Positions 1-7,662 of a DNA stretch of 64,000 nucleotides are shown one piece after another (position 1 is the stretch's first letter; every line of letters begins with the position of its first letter). Under the pieces are notes generated by a model, which did no database searches, was not told where the DNA came from, and saw only the letters and a list, made by a program, of their open reading frames with translations. The position numbers and the translations under genes are program-made. Source of the DNA: JAWLHA01 sp041690535 (lineage in GTDB: Bacteria > Pseudomonadota > Gammaproteobacteria > Thiohalomonadales > Thiohalomonadaceae); the NCBI GenBank assembly GCA_041690535.1, contig JAWLHA010000001.1, positions 62,001 through 126,000 on the forward strand, written 5' to 3'.

Positions 1-198
1 CCGGCGGACGTGCAGACGATCAAGGTGGCTGATCTGATCAGCAACACCTGTAGCATCACCGAATTCGACCCCAACTTTGCGCGGGTCTACCTGCGGGAGA
101 AGGTGGCGCTGCTCGAAGTGCTGCGGAAGGCAGACCCTCGGCTGCGTGGGATCGCCGAACGAATGGCCTTTGAGAATATGCGCCGATTGGGGATCTAG
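1..198 (+). CDS. Hypothetical protein, C-terminal part (5' end outside window)
   Basis: The reading frame is open from the first base to a TAG at 196-198, so the gene probably starts before the window. A GTG at 10 could start a 62-residue protein but has no visible ribosome binding site. The visible part is mostly helical and charged, with a central stretch rich in Arg and Leu. I do not recognise a family. It reads in the same direction as the next genes and may be the end of the same operon. Confidence 0.5.
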   Translation, partial: PADVQTIKVADLISNTCSITEFDPNFARVYLREKVALLEVLRKADPRLRGIAERMAFENMRRLGI

Positions 199-247
199 GT
201 TGGGGACGGAGCCGAGTTCAAGATAGGCCAATGCGGGAAAGAACAAT

Positions 248-607
248 ATGAGTTTGGACAAGGAGCAATTGAAAGCGCTGACCGAAAGGACCGAAATCGT
301 CTTCGGTACCGCGACCACCGAACAGATCGGCGTCGTTACCCGCCTGACGAAGACCCAAGTTGTCGTTGAAAGCGAGGGCCAAACATACCGCTTCAGGCGG
401 GCCGATGGTTGGGAAGTCAGCGGTAGCACCTTTCATCGTCGCTTTCTCCACTCCATCGACCCCACAAAGGTCAAAATGGTGAGGGACGAGAAGAAACGCC
501 AGCGCCTGGCCTGTGCCCTTGAAGATATCAAGTGGCGCCAGCTCGGGTTCGGCGTGCTTCGGGACATCACGGATGTGCTGGAGAGACACGGTGTCCAAAC
601 CAAGTAG
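248..607 (+). CDS. Hypothetical protein, 119 aa
   Basis: The ATG at 248 follows a purine-rich GGGAAAGAAC. The protein has an N-terminal helical part, a middle beta-rich part around residues 28-65 (alternating Val/Thr/Arg, as in small SH3-like barrels) and a basic helical tail from about residue 75. I do not recognise the family. It lies 18 bases before the next gene, so the two are likely co-transcribed. Confidence 0.6.
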   Translation: MSLDKEQLKALTERTEIVFGTATTEQIGVVTRLTKTQVVVESEGQTYRFRRADGWEVSGSTFHRRFLHSIDPTKVKMVRDEKKRQRLACALEDIKWRQLGFGVLRDITDVLERHGVQTK

Positions 608-625
608 CCAAGGCGGGATTCGAAA

Positions 626-1207
626 ATGAGTGTTGCCAACCTGCAAGCGCGCAAGCGCCTCAAAAAGTTTCTCAAGGCCACCTCCGGTCGCGGGTGGGAC
701 GTGCGGGCTATTGATCCGGAGTGGAATCCGGAAAATCCCACCTACCTCTACGTCGTGGATGCCAAGACCGGCTACATGCAGACCTACGGACTGAGCCACG
801 AGGAGTTCCAGCGGGCGGTGAGCGCCGGGGCTGCGGCACCTGCCCACAAGGCGGAGGCTATCCGCTCTGCGCTCTCCAGTGCCGTGGCCGATCTGGCGGA
901 GGGACGGCTGATGCCGGTCGACCGGACCGCTGCGATCCACCTGATTGGAACCTGTGCGGCCGAATACGCGGGCATGACCCAGACCTACGCGACGCAGGAG
1001 AACTGGATCAATGGCCACTTCTTCGTGCTCGTCTACCGATTCCCAGACCACATCCTTCGCCCGTTCGGCCTCAAGAGTGCGGATGGTCAGATGCTGGAAG
1101 CCGAAGTAGCGCTCCAACGATGCGGGCAGATCATCGCAATGGATCGGCAGAATCATCCCGACTGGTTCGGTCCATCAGCCGATATCCTGCCATTTCCCAA
1201 GCAGTGA
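626..1207 (+). CDS. Hypothetical protein, 193 aa
   Basis: Start ATG at 626 follows GGCGGGATTCG. The protein is soluble with a basic N-terminus, an aromatic central part (residues 30-60) and a long helical section around 70-115. No catalytic motif is evident. Position and spacing suggest the same operon as the preceding gene. Codon use is like its neighbours, so I consider it real although the function is unknown. Confidence 0.6.
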   Translation: MSVANLQARKRLKKFLKATSGRGWDVRAIDPEWNPENPTYLYVVDAKTGYMQTYGLSHEEFQRAVSAGAAAPAHKAEAIRSALSSAVADLAEGRLMPVDRTAAIHLIGTCAAEYAGMTQTYATQENWINGHFFVLVYRFPDHILRPFGLKSADGQMLEAEVALQRCGQIIAMDRQNHPDWFGPSADILPFPKQ

Positions 1208-1228
1208 GACGTGGACGCAAAAGGCGTC

Positions 1229-1261
1229 TTGAGCCTGAAAATGCTTTGACCGTGGTAAAAT
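1229..1261 (+). promoter_or_regulatory. Candidate promoter of the recurrent plasmid family
   Basis: A TTTGAC followed by GTGGTAAAAT resembles the spacer and -10 of other promoters in this window (for example 41279-41308). The TAAAAT at 1256-1261 would be the -10. The best -35, TTGAGC at 1229, is 21 bases away, which is long. It sits 64 bases before the PH-domain gene. Confidence 0.35.
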
Positions 1262-1324
1262 CTGATTGGTAGTCTGTTGGGCAAGCTGGTTGGTTGTGCC
1301 CACAAGACAAGAAAAGGGAAAGAT

Positions 1325-1942
1325 ATGAAATACATCGAGGAATCGCTCTCCCAGGGTGAAGAGATCCGGCAACTCTTCCAGCCGCACTGGTTTGCCAAGA
1401 TCCCCATCTTCTTTTGGACCATCCTCGTGGTCACCGTGCCCGTGGCCCTCCTCCTGTGGCTGCAACTGCGCGCCCTGGAGCAGGGCGTGACCAACAAGCG
1501 TGTGATCCGCAAGGCTGGCATCGTGAGCCGCAAGACCGAAGAGATGCGGCTGTCCTCCATCGAGACGGTGGATGTCAGCCAGACCTTCTGGCAACGGATC
1601 TTCGGCGCCGGTACCGTCAAGGTCACAGGGCGCGGGGTGAGCGATGTCATCCTGGTCAACATTGACGACCCGATGAGCGTGAAACGGGCGATTGAGAACG
1701 CCGAGGTGCCGCCCACAACTCCTGCGCCTGTTGAGGAGACCACTCCCGTCTTTGCCGTTGCGCCCGGCAACCACTACTGGATGGTCCCTCGGGAGAGCGG
1801 GGAGTGGGAGCTGGCGCGGATCGAGGACAGGGAGCTTCGCCTGTGGGTACGGTTCATGGGGAAAGCGCCCGTACCGGTCGAGGATCTGAATCTGGCCAAC
1901 TACGACATCCGACTCATTGAACGACCTTCGGTCTCAGGGTGA
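1325..1942 (+). CDS. Membrane protein with bacterial PH domain (bPH_2/DUF304-like)
   Basis: The ATG at 1325 is chosen because AAAAGGGAAAG lies just before it; an in-frame start at 1277 lacks a site. Residues about 20-45 form one or two hydrophobic segments followed by the typical bPH_2 pattern: a conserved turn with TNKRVIRKAGIVSRK, then an SSIETVDVSQ block, a W, and GTVKVTGRG near residue 100. The last 75 residues after a Pro/Thr-rich linker are not recognised. Such proteins are membrane-attached, but their ligand is generally unknown. The function here is not evident. Confidence 0.75.
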   Translation: MKYIEESLSQGEEIRQLFQPHWFAKIPIFFWTILVVTVPVALLLWLQLRALEQGVTNKRVIRKAGIVSRKTEEMRLSSIETVDVSQTFWQRIFGAGTVKVTGRGVSDVILVNIDDPMSVKRAIENAEVPPTTPAPVEETTPVFAVAPGNHYWMVPRESGEWELARIEDRELRLWVRFMGKAPVPVEDLNLANYDIRLIERPSVSG

Positions 1943-1946
1943 GCCC

Positions 1947-2369
1947 ATGTACCTGTACCTTGGCTCACCTTACACCCATCCCGATCTCGCTGTGATGGAG
2001 CAGCGGGCTCAAGCCGTCACCGACTTCACCTCCCAGTTGCTCTGTGCTGGCCTGCATGTTTATTCGCCTATCGTCCACTGCCACGAAATGGCCAAACGGC
2101 ACAAGTTGCCGCGAGAGTACGAGTTTTGGAGCGGATACAACAAGACCATGCTCTTGGCCGGGCTTGGGCTTGGCGTGTACCAACTGGATGGCTGGAAGCA
2201 GAGCAAGGGTCTGATCACCAGCGAGGACAGCGAATATGAGACGGCGCTCGCATACGGCCGCCCGATCATCCATTTCGACCCGGCGGAGTCCGTGGTAGGG
2301 ACCGTGGCCAAACTCCAGGAATTCGTTCGCCAGGCCGAGGAGCTATACGAAGGGAGGGTTAGAAGGTGA
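1947..2369 (+). CDS. DUF1937 / nucleoside 2-deoxyribosyltransferase-like protein
   Basis: The ATG at 1947 follows GGTGAGCCC and starts the conserved YLGSPYTHPD block. Family features visible are the N-terminal SPYTHPD, the central YSPIVHCHEMA segment, the EFWSGYNKTML stretch and ESVV near the end. DUF1937 proteins resemble nucleoside 2-deoxyribosyltransferases and occur in phages and plasmids. A role in nucleotide salvage or modification is inferred. The TGA overlaps the GTG start of the following Nudix gene, so the two are translationally coupled. Confidence 0.75.
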   Translation: MYLYLGSPYTHPDLAVMEQRAQAVTDFTSQLLCAGLHVYSPIVHCHEMAKRHKLPREYEFWSGYNKTMLLAGLGLGVYQLDGWKQSKGLITSEDSEYETALAYGRPIIHFDPAESVVGTVAKLQEFVRQAEELYEGRVRR

Positions 2370-2836
2370 CAGGCGCCCCTCAGGTGTGTGTTACGTTTCT
2401 GTGTCATGATGGCAACGGTAACGTGGTCCTTGGCAAGCGTGGGGCAAGTGCCCGTGACGAACAGGGCTGCTGGGACATTGGTGCCGGCGCAGTGGCCTTT
2501 GGCGAGACGCCAGAGGAGACCGTCATCCGCGAGATCCGCGAGGAATATGGCGTCGAGGTGCCCCCTGAGGTCATGGCATTTCTCGGCTACCGAACGGCGC
2601 TGCGGGAAGAGCCCGGCGGCGCAAGTCATTGGCTGGTCCTCGACTTCGTTGTGCGAATCCCGGACCGCCTCCATGGGGAGGTGCGGAACGCTGAGCCTGA
2701 AAAGCTCGATGCAGTGGGTTGGTTTCGGCCGGAGAAACTGCCGAGCCCAATGCACTCACAGTGGCCGTCCCTTCTCACCAAGAACGAAACGCTGCTCATC
2801 GAGCGGGGAGCATGGACGCCCCTGGGAAGATGCTGA
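2366..2836 (+). CDS. Nudix hydrolase
   Basis: GTG at 2366 overlaps the previous stop and follows GGGAGGGTTAGAAG. The Nudix box is complete around residues 38-60: GAVAFGETPEETVIREIREE then YGV, matching GX5EX7REUXEEXGU. Total length of 156 is usual for a single-domain Nudix enzyme. It should hydrolyse a nucleoside diphosphate linked to another moiety, but the substrate cannot be read from the sequence. Pairing with a DUF1937 protein points to nucleotide metabolism. Confidence 0.88.
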   Translation: MTGAPQVCVTFLCHDGNGNVVLGKRGASARDEQGCWDIGAGAVAFGETPEETVIREIREEYGVEVPPEVMAFLGYRTALREEPGGASHWLVLDFVVRIPDRLHGEVRNAEPEKLDAVGWFRPEKLPSPMHSQWPSLLTKNETLLIERGAWTPLGRC

Positions 2837-2842
2837 GACGCG

Positions 2843-3127
2843 ATGCTGAACGGACACAAGACGATGCAGATTGAACTTGGCGCATTGGCGAAACCACTGA
2901 CCGAGCAGCTTGCCGGGAGCGGGATCGACCACAAGAAACTCCAGGTGTTCGACCTTGATGCGAACGCGATAAGCCGCCTGTATGTACGAGGACTCATCAC
3001 CGAGTCGCAGGCGACGGCAGCACGAAAGAAACTCCTTCGGACCATCCAAGGGGCCGTTACGCAAACGTTACGCGAACCGTTGCGGAACGTTGCAGGAACC
3101 GCCGAGGCGTCAACTACCCCGGCCTAA
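2843..3127 (+). CDS. Hypothetical protein, 94 aa, 3' end probably altered by the IscB element
   Basis: ATG at 2843 lies a few bases after the Nudix stop; an in-frame ATG at 2864 is possible. The first 75 residues are helical and look like a small regulatory protein. The last residues are coded by four tandem copies of a GTTACGCGAAC-like unit (3056-3099), and the stop TAA lies in the loop of the hairpin that opens the omega-RNA/IscB element. The original C-terminus may therefore have been cut off by the insertion. Confidence 0.6.
   Translation: MLNGHKTMQIELGALAKPLTEQLAGSGIDHKKLQVFDLDANAISRLYVRGLITESQATAARKKLLRTIQGAVTQTLREPLRNVAGTAEASTTPA
3056..3099 (+). repeat. Four tandem 10-12 bp repeats, GTTACGCGAAC type
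   Basis: The units are GTTACGCAAAC, GTTACGCGAACC, GTTGCGGAAC and GTTGCAGGAAC without gaps. Closely related units occur again at 37186-37250. Here they lie within the 3' end of a coding region. They could be protein binding sites or simply a coding repeat. Confidence 0.5.
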
Positions 3128-3390
3128 AGGCCGGAGCTTGTGAAAGCAGGCTGGGTTGACCAGGGAGCGCCGTAACCAACCGGCTACGTTACGAACAGGT
3201 CGTCAAGACCCACTCCGGGATGCTTCCTCAGTCCCGGACCCTGGAAGGTTGGGATCATGCTGGTGAAAGGCAAAGCGCCGAAGGTTCTGACCGCCGCGCA
3301 AGCAGGAGCCGGTTCGTGACATTCCCGAGGGGAGATGCACCGCAAGGTGCGCGTTACAAGGCCCGTAAGGGCTTTATTTGGGAGGATTCG
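3117..3390 (+). ncRNA. Omega-RNA (HEARO) scaffold upstream of iscB
   Basis: The 270 bases before iscB carry no convincing gene but many small hairpins: CCGGCC-TAAA-GGCCGG at the left edge, CACC-GCAA-GGTG near 3338-3349 and GCCC-GTAA-GGGC at 3361-3372. IscB nucleases are known to use an omega-RNA coded directly upstream on the same strand, with the guide at its 5' side taken from DNA outside the left end. Here the guide would come from the bases just before 3117, the end of the preceding gene. Exact 5' and 3' ends are inferred. Confidence 0.7.
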
Positions 3391-3393
3391 GCC

Positions 3394-4722
3394 ATGGCCG
3401 TATTCGTATTGGACAAACGTAAGCATCCGCTGATGCCGTGCTCGGAGAAGCGGGCGCGGTTGTTGCTGGAGCGCGGCCGGGCGGTGGTGGTGCGCATCGC
3501 TCCGTTCACTATCCGTCTCAAAGATCGCGTGGGCGGAGCGGTGCAACCCCTGCGGGTGAAACTCGACCCCGGCAGCAAGACCACCGGTCTGGCCCTGGTC
3601 CGTGAGGCGGGTGACACCCAGTATGTATTGTGGCTCGCCGAACTGTTCCACCGGGGCCATACCATTCGTGAGGCACTCGCCCAGCGCCGGGGCTTTCGCC
3701 GTCGGCGTCGGGGCAATCTGCGCCACCGAGCCCCGCGCTTCGACAATCGCACCCGGCCGGTGGGTTGGCTGCCGCCGAGCCTGCACCATCGGGTGGGTAC
3801 CACCACGGCCTGGGTCAAGCGGCTTTGCCGCTGGGCGCCGGTCAGCGCCATCAGCACCGAGTTGGTGCGCTTCGACACCCAAGCCCTCCAAAACCCCGAG
3901 ATCGCCGGGGTGGAGTACCAGCAGGGGGAGCTGGCCGGTTACGAGGTCCGGGAGTACCTGTTGGAGAAGTGGGGTCGACGGTGTGCCTATTGCGATACCA
4001 GCGGCGTTCCGCTGGAGGTGGAACACATCCTGGCCAAGGCGCGGGGCGGTTCCAACCGGGTATCCAACCTGACGCTTTCGTGCCGACCCTGTAACGAGGC
4101 GAAAGGCACCCGGCCGGTGGAGGAGTTTCTGGCGAAGGAGCCCCAGCGGCTCGCACGCCTGCTGGCCCAAGCCAAAGCGCCTCTCAAAGATGCGGCGGCG
4201 GTCAACGCCACCCGCTGGGCGCTGTTCAACGGGCTCCAAGTCACGGGGCTGCCGGTGGAGGCCGGTACGGGCGGGCGGACGAAGTGGAACCGCACCCGCC
4301 TCGGCATCCCTAAGGGGCACGCCCTCGATGCGGCGTGCGTCGGCGAGGTGGCGCGGGTCGAGAGATGGGAACGGCCGGTGCTGGCGATCACCGCTATGGG
4401 GCGGGGCAGTTATCAGCGCACTCGGTTGACGCGGCACGGATTTCCTCGGGGCTACCTGATGCGCTGCAAAGCGGTGAGGGGTTTTCAGACCGGAGATCGA
4501 GTCCGAGCGATGGTGCCGACCGGGAAGAAGACAGGGATCTATGTTGGGCGCGTGGCGGTCCGGGCCTCAGGGAGTTTCAACATTCAAACGGCGGCGGGTG
4601 TGGTTCAGGGGATTTCGCACCGACACTGCCGATTGGTGCAACGAGCCGATGGTTACGGCTACCAACAGCGCCTCCTCCCCGCCGTGAACGGCGAGGTTTC
4701 CGGCGCAAGAGTCCTTGGATGA
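3394..4722 (+). CDS. iscB: IscB RNA-guided nuclease (RuvC + HNH)
   Basis: The ATG at 3394 follows GGGAGGA and gives 442 residues, normal for IscB. Domains in order: PLMP domain with P12-L-M-P15; RuvC-I with D58 in VKLDPGSKTTG; an arginine-rich bridge helix at about 92-123; RuvC-II with E156 in ISTELVRF; HNH with C197, C200, H211, N225, C230 and C233; RuvC-III with H309 and D312 in GHALDAA; and a C-terminal target-motif-interacting domain ending in the DGYGYQQ region. All catalytic residues are present, so the enzyme looks intact. It is an ancestor-type relative of Cas9 guided by omega-RNA. Its stop overlaps the ATG of the next gene. Confidence 0.95.
   Translation: MAVFVLDKRKHPLMPCSEKRARLLLERGRAVVVRIAPFTIRLKDRVGGAVQPLRVKLDPGSKTTGLALVREAGDTQYVLWLAELFHRGHTIREALAQRRGFRRRRRGNLRHRAPRFDNRTRPVGWLPPSLHHRVGTTTAWVKRLCRWAPVSAISTELVRFDTQALQNPEIAGVEYQQGELAGYEVREYLLEKWGRRCAYCDTSGVPLEVEHILAKARGGSNRVSNLTLSCRPCNEAKGTRPVEEFLAKEPQRLARLLAQAKAPLKDAAAVNATRWALFNGLQVTGLPVEAGTGGRTKWNRTRLGIPKGHALDAACVGEVARVERWERPVLAITAMGRGSYQRTRLTRHGFPRGYLMRCKAVRGFQTGDRVRAMVPTGKKTGIYVGRVAVRASGSFNIQTAAGVVQGISHRHCRLVQRADGYGYQQRLLPAVNGEVSGARVLG
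4671..4696 (+). repeat. Candidate right-end hairpin of the IscB element
   Basis: GCCGT-GA-ACGGC at 4681-4692, flanked by CTCC and GAGG, lies inside the last iscB codons. IS200/IS605 ends are subterminal palindromes, so this could mark the right end. The evidence is the palindrome only. Confidence 0.35.
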
Positions 4723-5249
4723 AGAAAACCGTACTGGCCATGGCCGCAGGTCTGATGTTCGCAGGTGCTGCTGCCGCGCAGGACATCTCCGTGAGCGGTC
4801 TGCATGTGGATGCCGACCTGGCAGGTACCGCAACCGGGGTCCGGGTCCAGGCCAGCGAGTCGTATCTGGACAACGCCCTCGATGCCAACTTCCGCTTCGA
4901 CTATTACACCCTGGGCGATGCCAACTTCCTGGTCACCGAAGTGGCGCTCGGCCATACCTATCCGCTGGCCGAGGGATTCAACCTCTTCGGAGCCGTGATG
5001 GGCGGGATCAACAACAACGACATCAGCGATGAGCATTACGCGGGTGCCGTGGCGCGGGGCACCTACAGCGTGACCCCCCAGGCATCGGCGGGTGTGGAGG
5101 TCGGCTACCGCAACTACGATGCCGGCGGTGAGACCCGTGTCGGCGTCTTTGGCTCCTACGCGGTGAGCGGTAAGGTGAACGTGCTGGCTGGCGCCGCCAG
5201 CGAAGCCGACTACACCGAGGTCAACCTCGGCGTGTCCATGAACTACTGA
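4719..5249 (+). CDS. Outer-membrane beta-barrel-like exported protein, 176 aa
   Basis: The ATG at 4719 overlaps the iscB stop as ATGA. Residues 1-20 form a signal peptide (MKKTVLAMAAGL, ending in AAAA before Q). The mature protein consists of alternating polar and hydrophobic residues with many Tyr, Asn and Gly, and ends in aromatic Tyr, as outer-membrane barrels do. It resembles small OmpA-like or YfaZ-like barrels. It may have been the resident gene downstream of the IscB insertion. A rho-independent terminator follows at 5277. Confidence 0.7.
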   Translation: MKKTVLAMAAGLMFAGAAAAQDISVSGLHVDADLAGTATGVRVQASESYLDNALDANFRFDYYTLGDANFLVTEVALGHTYPLAEGFNLFGAVMGGINNNDISDEHYAGAVARGTYSVTPQASAGVEVGYRNYDAGGETRVGVFGSYAVSGKVNVLAGAASEADYTEVNLGVSMNY

Positions 5250-5276
5250 TCGCCGGTCCGTCATGCCGCGTTCAAG

Positions 5277-5299
5277 AGCCCCTCTCCGGAGGGGCTTTT
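5277..5299 (+). terminator. Rho-independent terminator
   Basis: AGCCCCTC-TCCG-GAGGGGCT followed by TTT, 27 bases after the stop of the beta-barrel gene. The 8 bp perfect stem and T run fit a terminator. Confidence 0.85.
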
Positions 5300-5331
5300 G
5301 CGTCGGTAGCCTTGAAAAAAGGAACGATGCC

Positions 5332-5784
5332 TTGAAAGTCAATCTTCCGCGTATTTTCCCGCCTATCCGTCCGGGACTGGACCCGATCATGATCGTGGCA
5401 GCGGCCCTCCTTGGGGTGGGGATTGTCGCAAGCGGCATACCGCTCGCCGAGAGCGCCAACAAGTTCGTCGAAACGCTCGGTGGACTGTGGGGCGCATCCT
5501 TTGGCATCAAATGGGGCACAGCGATTGTGGCCCTTGGTCTTGCTGCCACCATGTTCCGCCCCAGCCATCCCGTCTTGGCTCAGTATCTCGGCGCCTTGAT
5601 GTTTGCTGAGATTTTCGCGCCCGTGCTGGTGGTGGGGATCAGTGCCACCTCTGGCCTGCCTTCGCTCGCATGGAGCTTGGTAATTTGGCTCTCCCTGATG
5701 GTTCTCCATGTAACCGCCAGCTTGTACTGTGCTGGGCAGGCATTTCCCATGCGACTGGAGGAAAAAACCGATGAAAGCCACTGA
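5332..5784 (+). CDS. Hypothetical integral membrane protein, 150 aa
   Basis: A TTG at 5332 with AAAGGAA seven bases before is the best start; the in-frame upstream codon would overlap the terminator. About four hydrophobic segments are visible (near residues 15-35, 50-65, 75-98 and 105-128). The short tail is charged. No family was recognised. Its end overlaps the next gene by 14 bases. Confidence 0.6.
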   Translation: MKVNLPRIFPPIRPGLDPIMIVAAALLGVGIVASGIPLAESANKFVETLGGLWGASFGIKWGTAIVALGLAATMFRPSHPVLAQYLGALMFAEIFAPVLVVGISATSGLPSLAWSLVIWLSLMVLHVTASLYCAGQAFPMRLEEKTDESH

Positions 5785-6085
5785 CGCGATGATCGCGGCT
5801 GCCCAGACAGCGGCCCCCCAACTGACCCGTGAGGCGGTCGTGAGCATTGTTCAGGCTGCGTTGGATGCCGACCCGGCCTTGGCCTCGATGGAGGTCATCG
5901 ACTTCGCCCAAGGCGAGTCCAACACCTGCACACCACGCCTGCTGATTGAAGAGTGGGAAGAGCTGGAGGCGTTGCGCCAGGAGCAGGTGAGCAACGCACT
6001 TGGCGATAGGACACACGCGATGGCCGCGCACAAGCTCGCGAGACTCATTGAACTGGAAAATAAGGCTCAGAACTGCCAGTCCTAA
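5771..6085 (+). CDS. Hypothetical soluble protein, 104 aa
   Basis: ATG at 5771 follows a strong GGAGGA site inside the end of the upstream gene, indicating coupling. The protein is helical and acidic, with no known motif. An in-frame start at 5729 lies within the upstream gene and lacks a site. Confidence 0.6.
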   Translation: MKATDAMIAAAQTAAPQLTREAVVSIVQAALDADPALASMEVIDFAQGESNTCTPRLLIEEWEELEALRQEQVSNALGDRTHAMAAHKLARLIELENKAQNCQS

Positions 6086-6154
6086 GTTTTTGATTTATTC
6101 TCATGGGAGGCCCTCGAAATTGGCCTCTTCTAGATCAGAATGAAGGAGAAGGAT

Positions 6155-6454
6155 ATGGCAGCGAAGAAGAAGGCCACCACGCCAAAAGCGCCGGCCAAGA
6201 AAGCGACGACCAGGGCCTCGATGAAGAAGGCGCCGGCCAAGAAGCGGGTGACCAAAGCAAAAGCATCGCGTCGCAAGGCGCCTATGGCCCCCGGCGATCT
6301 GCTGACCCAACTGGAATTCCACAAGACCGAGATCGCGAAGCACCGGGATGCCTTGGCAAAGCTAGTGGCCGATGCCCAGGTCGTGTTCGAAGCCACGAGC
6401 AACGGGGTCCAGGAGCTGGAGCAGGCCATCGCCTCCCTAAGCACTCAACGCTAA
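6155..6454 (+). CDS. Lysine/alanine-rich basic protein (histone H1-like tail plus coiled coil)
   Basis: The ATG at 6155 follows GGAGAAGG. The first about 45 residues are Lys, Ala and Pro rich with PAKK repeats, like histone H1-type bacterial proteins (AlgP, HctB). Residues 50-95 form an amphipathic helix or coiled coil. It probably binds DNA or RNA non-specifically, as nucleoid-type proteins of large plasmids do. That role is inferred from composition only. A terminator follows. Confidence 0.65.
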   Translation: MAAKKKATTPKAPAKKATTRASMKKAPAKKRVTKAKASRRKAPMAPGDLLTQLEFHKTEIAKHRDALAKLVADAQVVFEATSNGVQELEQAIASLSTQR

Positions 6455-6475
6455 ACCCCTCCAAAACCACTCCCC

Positions 6476-6499
6476 AGCCCCTCCTCGTGAGGGGCTTTT
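6476..6499 (+). terminator. Rho-independent terminator
   Basis: AGCCCCTC-CTCGT-GAGGGGCT followed by TTTT, 21 bases after the stop of the basic protein gene. Confidence 0.85.
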
Positions 6500-6580
6500 C
6501 GATTCCCTGTGCCGATTTGCACTGCCCCCGGTATGATCCTGCGAACCCGTGGAATCCCCACGGTACGAAAGGAGAGAACT

Positions 6581-6610
6581 GATGAAGTCGCAAGAGGTGA
6601 ACTTCCAGTG
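6581..6610 (+). CDS. Possible 9-codon leader ORF
   Basis: ATG at 6581 follows a strong AAAGGAGAGAACTG and is read for nine codons to TGA. Such a good ribosome binding site before such a short frame, followed at once by structured RNA, is typical of leader peptides. There is no direct proof of translation. Confidence 0.25.
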
Positions 6611-6770
6611 ATTTCCGCCCGGCCTTGCGCCGGGTTGTGTTAGCACAGACCCCGCTTAGTACGGGGCGCGTGACACAGCGTTTCGGGCGACCCCTCACGG
6701 GCAAGCCTCCGACCCCTCAGAAGGTCGATCTCCGGTTTCCGGGGAAAGCAACGCGGAACAACGCATGAGT
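6611..6770 (+). ncRNA. Structured untranslated leader or small RNA
   Basis: No gene is visible here. Stems include CCCGGC-GCCGGG (6618-6634) and a nested stem in which GTGT (6637-6640) pairs with ACAC (6673-6676) around CCCCG-CGGGG (6650-6666). It precedes the ribosome-binding-site hairpin of the next gene, so it may be a riboregulator. It matches no RNA class I know. Confidence 0.3.
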
Positions 6771-6771
6771 G

Positions 6772-6818
6772 GTTCTCCCTGCGCGGTCCGGGTTTTACAC
6801 CCAACCGCACAGGAGAAC
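6772..6818 (+). promoter_or_regulatory. Hairpin sequestering the ribosome binding site of the gene at 6823
   Basis: GTTCTCCCTGCGCGGT (6772-6787) pairs almost fully with ACCGCACAGGAGAAC (6804-6818). The right arm contains the AGGAGA site of the ATG at 6823. Folding would block translation. Confidence 0.65.
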
Positions 6819-6822
6819 ATCA

Positions 6823-7257
6823 ATGGAAAAGTTCAGCATCAAGCAGGGCATCAACGGCTGGTTCACCATCCCCGCCGACCCCAACCACCACCCGCTGCTC
6901 TCCCGCCTCCATGAGGACGGGGAGGACAGAGGAGAGGAGGGGAAGGACTGGAAGGTGACCGACCCGTGTCAGTGGGAAAGCCTGGAGCAGGGCCTGGTCC
7001 TCATCCGGGAGACGGCCGAGCGAAACGGGATGTCCGTGCAGTTCTGCGGCAACCTGAAGCGCGCTCCGGTGGCGATCCTACGTGAACTCCCCAAACCGGA
7101 GAAGCCTCTGCGGATCTTCGAGGGGCTGCATGGGATGGATGGCGCCAAGTGGGGTGTCTCGGACTTCTACGAGGAGTACGAGACCGCCCTGCGGGATGCC
7201 ATCGGCTCAGGCGCCCCCTTCGACACCGGCTGGTACGGGGTGAAGAAGGAGATCTAG
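6823..7257 (+). CDS. Hypothetical protein, 144 aa
   Basis: The ATG at 6823 has AGGAGAAC before it, held in a long leader hairpin. The protein is soluble, with aromatic and acidic segments and no recognised motif. Length and codon use suggest a real gene. The leader makes regulated translation likely. Confidence 0.65.
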   Translation: MEKFSIKQGINGWFTIPADPNHHPLLSRLHEDGEDRGEEGKDWKVTDPCQWESLEQGLVLIRETAERNGMSVQFCGNLKRAPVAILRELPKPEKPLRIFEGLHGMDGAKWGVSDFYEEYETALRDAIGSGAPFDTGWYGVKKEI

Positions 7258-7317
7258 AGCGGGTGGATTCGCCGATGGAAGCGGGGTGGTCCCATTGAGG
7301 TCGATGTCTCGGCCTGC

Positions 7318-7653
7318 ATGGACGATGCCCCCGGCCTGATCGACACCGCCTTCTGGGTAGCCGACGGCAAGCGCGCCGACTCAGGCTGGGAAGTGCTGGA
7401 GTCTCTCGGGCTCGATGAGGAGGCTATCGAATCTACTATGGATGAGATTGCCGAAATCATGGGGCTGGGAGAGGACAACTGCGCGACACGAGAGCGCTCG
7501 CTCTCTCGTCGGGCCAGTTACGACAAGGTGTGCGAGGCCCTCGATGAGATGGCCTCAGAAGCCGCGAAGGAACTGGAAGAGCAGTTTGAAGCGACTGTGG
7601 AATACTGCCGGGTCCGCCTGGCTGAGCTTCGTGGAAACGCTTCTGACCAATAG
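7318..7653 (+). CDS. Hypothetical acidic helical protein, 111 aa
   Basis: ATG at 7318 is the first normal start, but it lacks a clear ribosome binding site, and the frame stays open up to the stop of the previous gene. The true start could be a rare codon near 7297 after GCGGGG. The protein is strongly acidic and helical from residue 25 on. No family was recognised. A terminator follows. Confidence 0.5.
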   Translation: MDDAPGLIDTAFWVADGKRADSGWEVLESLGLDEEAIESTMDEIAEIMGLGEDNCATRERSLSRRASYDKVCEALDEMASEAAKELEEQFEATVEYCRVRLAELRGNASDQ

Positions 7654-7662
7654 CTGATTCAT

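Larger units (their letters stand above)
3117..4700 (+). mobile_element. IscB element (IS200/IS605-related, no transposase)
   Basis: The left edge is a CCGGCC-TAAA-GGCCGG hairpin at 3119-3134, a common form of IS200/IS605 ends. The element carries an omega-RNA region and iscB. A second hairpin, GCCGT-GA-ACGGC at 4681-4692 in the last codons of iscB, is a candidate right end. No tnpA is present, so movement would need a transposase in trans. The exact ends are inferred. Confidence 0.5.

Noticed and set aside
218..1156. 312-codon minus-strand open frame opposite the first genes
   Set aside because: It lies opposite three plausible plus-strand genes with proper starts and has no ribosome binding site or known motif.
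3184..4437. 417-codon minus-strand frame opposite iscB
   Set aside because: iscB is unmistakable; the opposite frame is a composition effect.
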